The notes beneath the pieces were generated by a model. It did not search any database. It worked only from the letters and a program-made list of their open reading frames with translations, and was not told the origin of the DNA. A DNA stretch of 64,000 nucleotides from Aliihoeflea aestuarii (lineage in GTDB: Bacteria; Pseudomonadota; Alphaproteobacteria; Rhizobiales; Rhizobiaceae), in contig NZ_JAAAMK010000006.1 of NCBI RefSeq assembly GCF_024105665.1, positions 124,001 through 188,000 of the forward strand. Direction: 5' to 3'. Positions 60,412 to 64,000 of the stretch are shown here, in pieces. Each line of letters starts with the position of its first letter. Position 1 is the first letter of the stretch. The position numbers were made by a program, and so were the translations under genes.

Positions 60412-61020
60412 ATGGATATTCTGGGCCACAAGAAAAGCGGTGTCGGCAACGGGTTTCTGGAAAACCAGTTCCTGATTGCGATGCCCGGCATGCAGGACGA
60501 GCGCTTCGAACGCTCTGTCGTCTATCTGTGCGCCCACTCCGAGGAAGGCGCGATGGGGCTGGTCATCAACCAGCCGCAGCAGCTTCTGTTTCCAGATCTT
60601 CTCGTCCAGCTCGAGGTGCTGAAGGAGGAGGAGGCGATCCGCCTGCCCGAGCCTGCCCGGTCGATCGTCATTCGAAATGGCGGGCCAGTCGAGCGCAGCC
60701 GGGGCTTCGTTCTTCATTCCGACGATTATGTCGTGGAATCCTCGCTCCCGGTCGCCGATGCTGTCTGCCTGACGGCGACGATCGACATTCTGCGCGCCAT
60801 CTCCGTCGGCCGTGGCCCGCGCAGCGCCCTGATGGCGTTGGGATATTCGGGGTGGGGCGCCGGTCAGCTCGAACAGGAAATTGCCGAAAACGGCTGGCTG
60901 ACCTGCCCGGCCGATCCCGGCCTGCTGTTCGACCGCGATCTGGGCAGCCAGTATGACCGCGTCCTTGCCTCGATCGGCATCGACCTGACGCGGCTGAGCA
61001 CGCAGGCCGGCCACGCCTGA
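60412..61020 (+). CDS. YqgE/AlgH family protein (UPF0301)
   Basis: 202 aa. [60 protein letters not shown] and [28 protein letters not shown] carry the whole UPF0301 pattern. Cytoplasmic; the role is poorly known (AlgH in Pseudomonas affects alginate). Followed by family A copy A7. Confidence 0.93.
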   Translation: MDILGHKKSGVGNGFLENQFLIAMPGMQDERFERSVVYLCAHSEEGAMGLVINQPQQLLFPDLLVQLEVLKEEEAIRLPEPARSIVIRNGGPVERSRGFVLHSDDYVVESSLPVADAVCLTATIDILRAISVGRGPRSALMALGYSGWGAGQLEQEIAENGWLTCPADPGLLFDRDLGSQYDRVLASIGIDLTRLSTQAGHA

Positions 61021-61073
61021 ACAAAAGCAACGCGCATTGGTCTGGCCTTGATCGTCGCATGGCCTGCGAGGGC

Positions 61074-61202
61074 GAGGCATGGTTTCCTGTAACGAGCACA
61101 GGAATGACGATTGCATTTATGTCGATGCAAATCGCAGGCGTTCAAAGCTGGCGTTGTGCTTGACGCCGTCATTTCTGTGCTCGTTACAGGAAACCATGCC
61201 TC
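61074..61202. repeat. Family A inverted-repeat element, copy A7 (compensated variant)
   Basis: 129-bp copy in the convergent gap between yqgE and the GGDEF-EAL gene. Left arm reads GGTTTCCTGTAACGAG and the right CTCGTTACAGGAAACC, so the two changes relative to the consensus (A to T, G to A) are both matched in the other arm. The inner palindrome within each arm is broken by the same changes. One uncompensated base is at CATTTCTG. Confidence 0.94.
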
Positions 61203-61264
61203 GACGGTTCATCGTCGGATGCGTGTCGACAAGTATCGCGTCGGCATACGCCCGCGGCGGGTCA

Positions 61265-64000
61265 TTACGCCGCCGCCGGGGCGGGCTTCTCCTTCAGCAT
61301 CCGCACGATTTCGCTCGCCACCATCGGCTGGCCGAAGGCGAAGCTCTGGACGTATTCGCAGCCGGCGTCGCGCAACTCATCCGCATCGGTGTCCTGCGTG
61401 ACGCCCTCGGCGACCACCGACAGGCCGAGATCGTGCGCCATCGATACCATGGATCGCAACAGGACCAGCCTCTTGGGGCTCGCATCCTCGACGAAGCTTC
61501 GGTCGATCTTGATCGTGTCGAAGGGAAAGCGTGTCAAATAGGCGAGCGAGGAATATCCGGTTCCGAAATCGTCCAGTGAAAGGCCGATGCCGATCTGGCG
61601 CAGTTTGCCGAGCACATGCGCGGCCTGTTCGGGATTGTCCATCACGAGCGATTCGGTCAGTTCCAGCCGGAAATGACGCGGTTTGATGCTGGCGCGCGCG
61701 ATGACGGAGCGCACGTCCGACACCAGATCGCGCCGCAGGAGCTGGCGGCTCGACAGGTTCACGGATACGAAAAGCGGCAGTTCGGCTGCGAGCTTTTGCC
61801 ATTCGTGCAAATCGTCCGCCGCCTTTTGCATGGCGAACTGGCCGAGCTGGACGATCTGCCCGCAGCTTTCGGCGATCGGGATGAACTCGGACGGCGGGAT
61901 CGCGGCGCGGCGCGGATGGTCCCAGCGCATCAGCGCTTCGAAGCCGGCGATCGTGCGGTCTTCGAGGCGGATGATGGGCTGATAGGCAAGCTGCATTTCA
62001 CCGCGCTCGACGGCGCGCCGCAGATCGGATTCGATCTGCAGCCGGTCGCTGCCGCCCGAGCGGAAGGCCGGGCGGAACGGTTCGATCCGGTCGCCGCCGA
62101 AGCGCTTGGCCTGATGCATGGCAAGCTCGGCATCCTTGATCATGTCGGCCGCGCTGGTCGTGTTGACGGTCCACGAGACGAGCCCGATCGAGGCGGTCAG
62201 GACGATTTCGCGCTTGGCGAAGGTGATCGGCGCGCTGATCGCATCCCGGATTGCCTCCGCGACCGCCGCGATCCGTGCCGGTTCCTGTTCGGAGACAAGC
62301 ATTAGCGCGAACTGGTCGCCCGCGATCCGCGAAAGGCTGTCCTTCGGCTTCAGGATGCGGTGCAGGCGGCGGGCGATCGTCAGCAATATCGTGTCGCCGG
62401 CCGAGATGCCGAGCCCGTCATTGACCTGCTTGAACCGGTCGATGTCGATGACGAAGACCGACGGCCGGATCGCGTCCTCCGACTGCGCGACCGAAAGCAG
62501 CGCTTCGAGCCGGTTGAGGAACATCTGCCGGTTGGGCAGGCCGGTCAGATTGTCGTGGACGGCGTCGTGAAGCAGGCGCTCCTCGGCCTTCTTCTGTTCG
62601 GTCGTGTCGACCAGCGTACCGACGCAGCGGATGATCTCGCCATCCGACCCGATCACGGGCCGCGCCTTGAGCGTGAACCAGTGATAGTGACCGTCCGCGC
62701 CGCGCAGCCGGAACGCCTGCGAAATGCGTCCGCGACGATGTTCGAGGATCACGTCGAGCAGTGTTCGGAACGTGTCGCGGTCGTCGGCGTGAAGGGCGGG
62801 CAGCCAGTTGCGCGCATGTCCGTTGAGTTCGTTTGGCTCCAGTCCGAGCTGGCGAGCGAGATCGGGCCGCGTGACGATCCTGTCGCGGGTCACGTCCCAG
62901 TCCCAGACCGTATCGCCCGCGCCCGTGACGGCGAGCGCCTGCCGCTCCATGTCGCTGAAAAGCCCCTGTTGCAGCGCGCCGCCTGCGAAGGCGTGCTGCA
63001 TGACGGTAAAGCCGATCAGGAGAACGACGAGCACGAGGCCGCCGCCGAGCGCGGGCTGGATGATGTCGTTGTCGATCCGGCCCGATACGGCCATGTAGGC
63101 GGCAGCGACCCAGGCGAGGATCATCAGCCAGCTCGGGATCAGCATGACACCCCGGTCATAGCCCTGAAACGCGAAGTATCCGATCAATCCGAGACCGGCG
63201 ACAGCCGTGACGGCGAAGGAAAGCCGCGCGATGCCCGCGGCTATCGCCGGGTCGAACGTGGCGACGCCAGCCATCCCCATGAGGCCGATGATCCAGGCGA
63301 TCGCTGCATAGCTGAAATGCCAGTGCCATCGGTTGAGATTGAGATAGGCGAAGAGAAAAACGACGATCGTCGTCGCCAGCGCCACTTCCGCGCCCGCGCG
63401 CCAGATCTGTTCGTTTCCGGGCGTGATCTCGATGACGCGGGTGAGAAAGCCGAAATCGATCGAGATATAGGCCAGCACCGACCAGGCAAGGGCGGCCGTG
63501 GCGGGAAAGAGCGAGGTTCCCTTGACCACAAACAGGATCGTCAGGAAGAGCGCGAGCAGACCCGCAATGCCGATCACGATACCGCGAAACAGCGTATAGG
63601 CGTTGACGTTGTCCTTGTACGCTTCGGGCTCCCAGAGCCTCAGTTGCGGCAGGTCGGGCGAGGCGAGTTCGGTCACGAAGGTGACGATCGAACCGGGGTT
63701 GAGCGTCACGAGGAAGACATCCGCCTCAGGTGCGGCCTGCCGGTCGAGCGCGAAACCTTCCGAAGGCGTGATGGATGCGATCCGGCTGGAGCCGAGATTC
63801 GGCCAGATCAGCCCAGAATCGACCAGCCGGAAGTGCGGCGCGACGATCAGCCGGTCGATCTGGCGATCGGTCGGATTGGAGATCGCGAACACGGCCCAGT
63901 CTCCGGACGAGCGCTCGTCATTGGCCTCCACCTCGATGCGCCGGACGATGCCGTCGGTTCCAGGTGCCGTCTGCACCTGAAAACTGGACCCCTGGTCGCG
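61265..64000 (-). CDS. Membrane GGDEF-EAL protein with PAS sensor (5' end outside window)
   Basis: Cyclic-di-GMP protein, partial. Its N-terminus continues past the right window edge. Visible order: an extracytoplasmic 7TMR-DISM-like part (IVRRIEVEANDE to about TELASPDLPQLRLWEPEAYK), seven membrane helices, a PAS domain (VTGAGDTVWDWDVTRDRIVT), GGDEF domain and EAL domain. The GGDEF signature reads AGDQF (SRIAGDQFALML), so cyclase activity is unlikely. The EAL domain keeps FEALMRW, VNLSSRQLL and DDFGTGYSSLAYL, so phosphodiesterase activity is likely. The degenerate GGDEF may bind GTP as a regulator. Confidence 0.93.
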   Translation of the reverse strand, partial: RDQGSSFQVQTAPGTDGIVRRIEVEANDERSSGDWAVFAISNPTDRQIDRLIVAPHFRLVDSGLIWPNLGSSRIASITPSEGFALDRQAAPEADVFLVTLNPGSIVTFVTELASPDLPQLRLWEPEAYKDNVNAYTLFRGIVIGIAGLLALFLTILFVVKGTSLFPATAALAWSVLAYISIDFGFLTRVIEITPGNEQIWRAGAEVALATTIVVFLFAYLNLNRWHWHFSYAAIAWIIGLMGMAGVATFDPAIAAGIARLSFAVTAVAGLGLIGYFAFQGYDRGVMLIPSWLMILAWVAAAYMAVSGRIDNDIIQPALGGGLVLVVLLIGFTVMQHAFAGGALQQGLFSDMERQALAVTGAGDTVWDWDVTRDRIVTRPDLARQLGLEPNELNGHARNWLPALHADDRDTFRTLLDVILEHRRGRISQAFRLRGADGHYHWFTLKARPVIGSDGEIIRCVGTLVDTTEQKKAEERLLHDAVHDNLTGLPNRQMFLNRLEALLSVAQSEDAIRPSVFVIDIDRFKQVNDGLGISAGDTILLTIARRLHRILKPKDSLSRIAGDQFALMLVSEQEPARIAAVAEAIRDAISAPITFAKREIVLTASIGLVSWTVNTTSAADMIKDAELAMHQAKRFGGDRIEPFRPAFRSGGSDRLQIESDLRRAVERGEMQLAYQPIIRLEDRTIAGFEALMRWDHPRRAAIPPSEFIPIAESCGQIVQLGQFAMQKAADDLHEWQKLAAELPLFVSVNLSSRQLLRRDLVSDVRSVIARASIKPRHFRLELTESLVMDNPEQAAHVLGKLRQIGIGLSLDDFGTGYSSLAYLTRFPFDTIKIDRSFVEDASPKRLVLLRSMVSMAHDLGLSVVAEGVTQDTDADELRDAGCEYVQSFAFGQPMVASEIVRMLKEKPAPAAA

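Overview
The window looks like an ordinary stretch of core chromosome from a high-GC alphaproteobacterium of the order Hyphomicrobiales (Rhizobiales). The evidence is the F0-only ATP synthase cluster (atpI-B-E-F'-F), the aa3 oxidase cluster ctaC-D-B-coxF-G-E-DUF983-surf1-ispH-thrB-rnhA, the degenerate RibA domain on RibB, the IalB and RT0821 surface proteins, and the type of dispersed palindromic repeats. The genus cannot be fixed from the sequence alone. No prophage, insertion sequence, CRISPR array, tRNA or rRNA gene was seen.

Layout. 1-3.1 kb: der GTPase, an inverted-repeat element and a SleB-type cell-wall hydrolase. 3.2-6 kb: F0 ATP synthase operon ending in a strong terminator. 6.2-12.4 kb: mostly minus-strand genes (rnhB, a PA0069-type radical SAM protein, moaB, ispE, sppA, a TrmN6-like methyltransferase, DUF2007). 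12.5-24.6 kb: plus-strand long-chain prenyl diphosphate synthase, a TPR-LysM lipidless secreted protein, glyQ-lemA-DUF2207-glyS, tsaC and an FAD-linked 2-hydroxyacid dehydrogenase. 24.7-31.7 kb: DUF6101, ubiA, purD, an acyl-CoA dehydrogenase with an enoyl-CoA hydratase, and pdxH. 31.7-45.2 kb: an RT0821 lipoprotein, a DnaJ/CbpA-like protein, fabI, aroC, ribB(X), an HDAC-like amidohydrolase, xseB, a Phd-VapC pair, dxs, a frameshifted DUF1772 gene, tlyA, an RNA m5U methyltransferase and a sirtuin. 45.2-49.5 kb: a Xre-RES toxin-antitoxin pair, tldD, an HxlR regulator divergent from a QorB-like reductase, and ialB. 49.8-61 kb: cytochrome oxidase and assembly genes, ispH, thrB, rnhA, a peroxiredoxin with a DsbD-alpha protein, and yqgE. 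The right edge cuts a membrane-bound GGDEF-EAL protein.

Functional links. Isoprenoid and respiratory functions recur: dxs, ispE and ispH (MEP pathway) supply the prenyl diphosphate synthase, whose product feeds ubiA (ubiquinone) and, in shorter form, ctaB (heme O) for the oxidase encoded next to it. The atp cluster provides the membrane half of ATP synthase.

The most unusual content is non-coding. A family of about 130-bp elements (seven copies, family A) has near-perfect 36-bp terminal inverted repeats, each arm itself palindromic. Six of the seven lie in convergent gene gaps, and every convergent gap longer than 150 bp in the window has one. Two copies carry base changes compensated in the opposite arm, which points to maintained pairing or arm-to-arm copying. 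A second palindrome family (B) occurs three times. The aroC-ribB junction carries a G-run tract followed by a complementary C-run tract that could switch between G-quadruplex and hairpin in the ribB leader.
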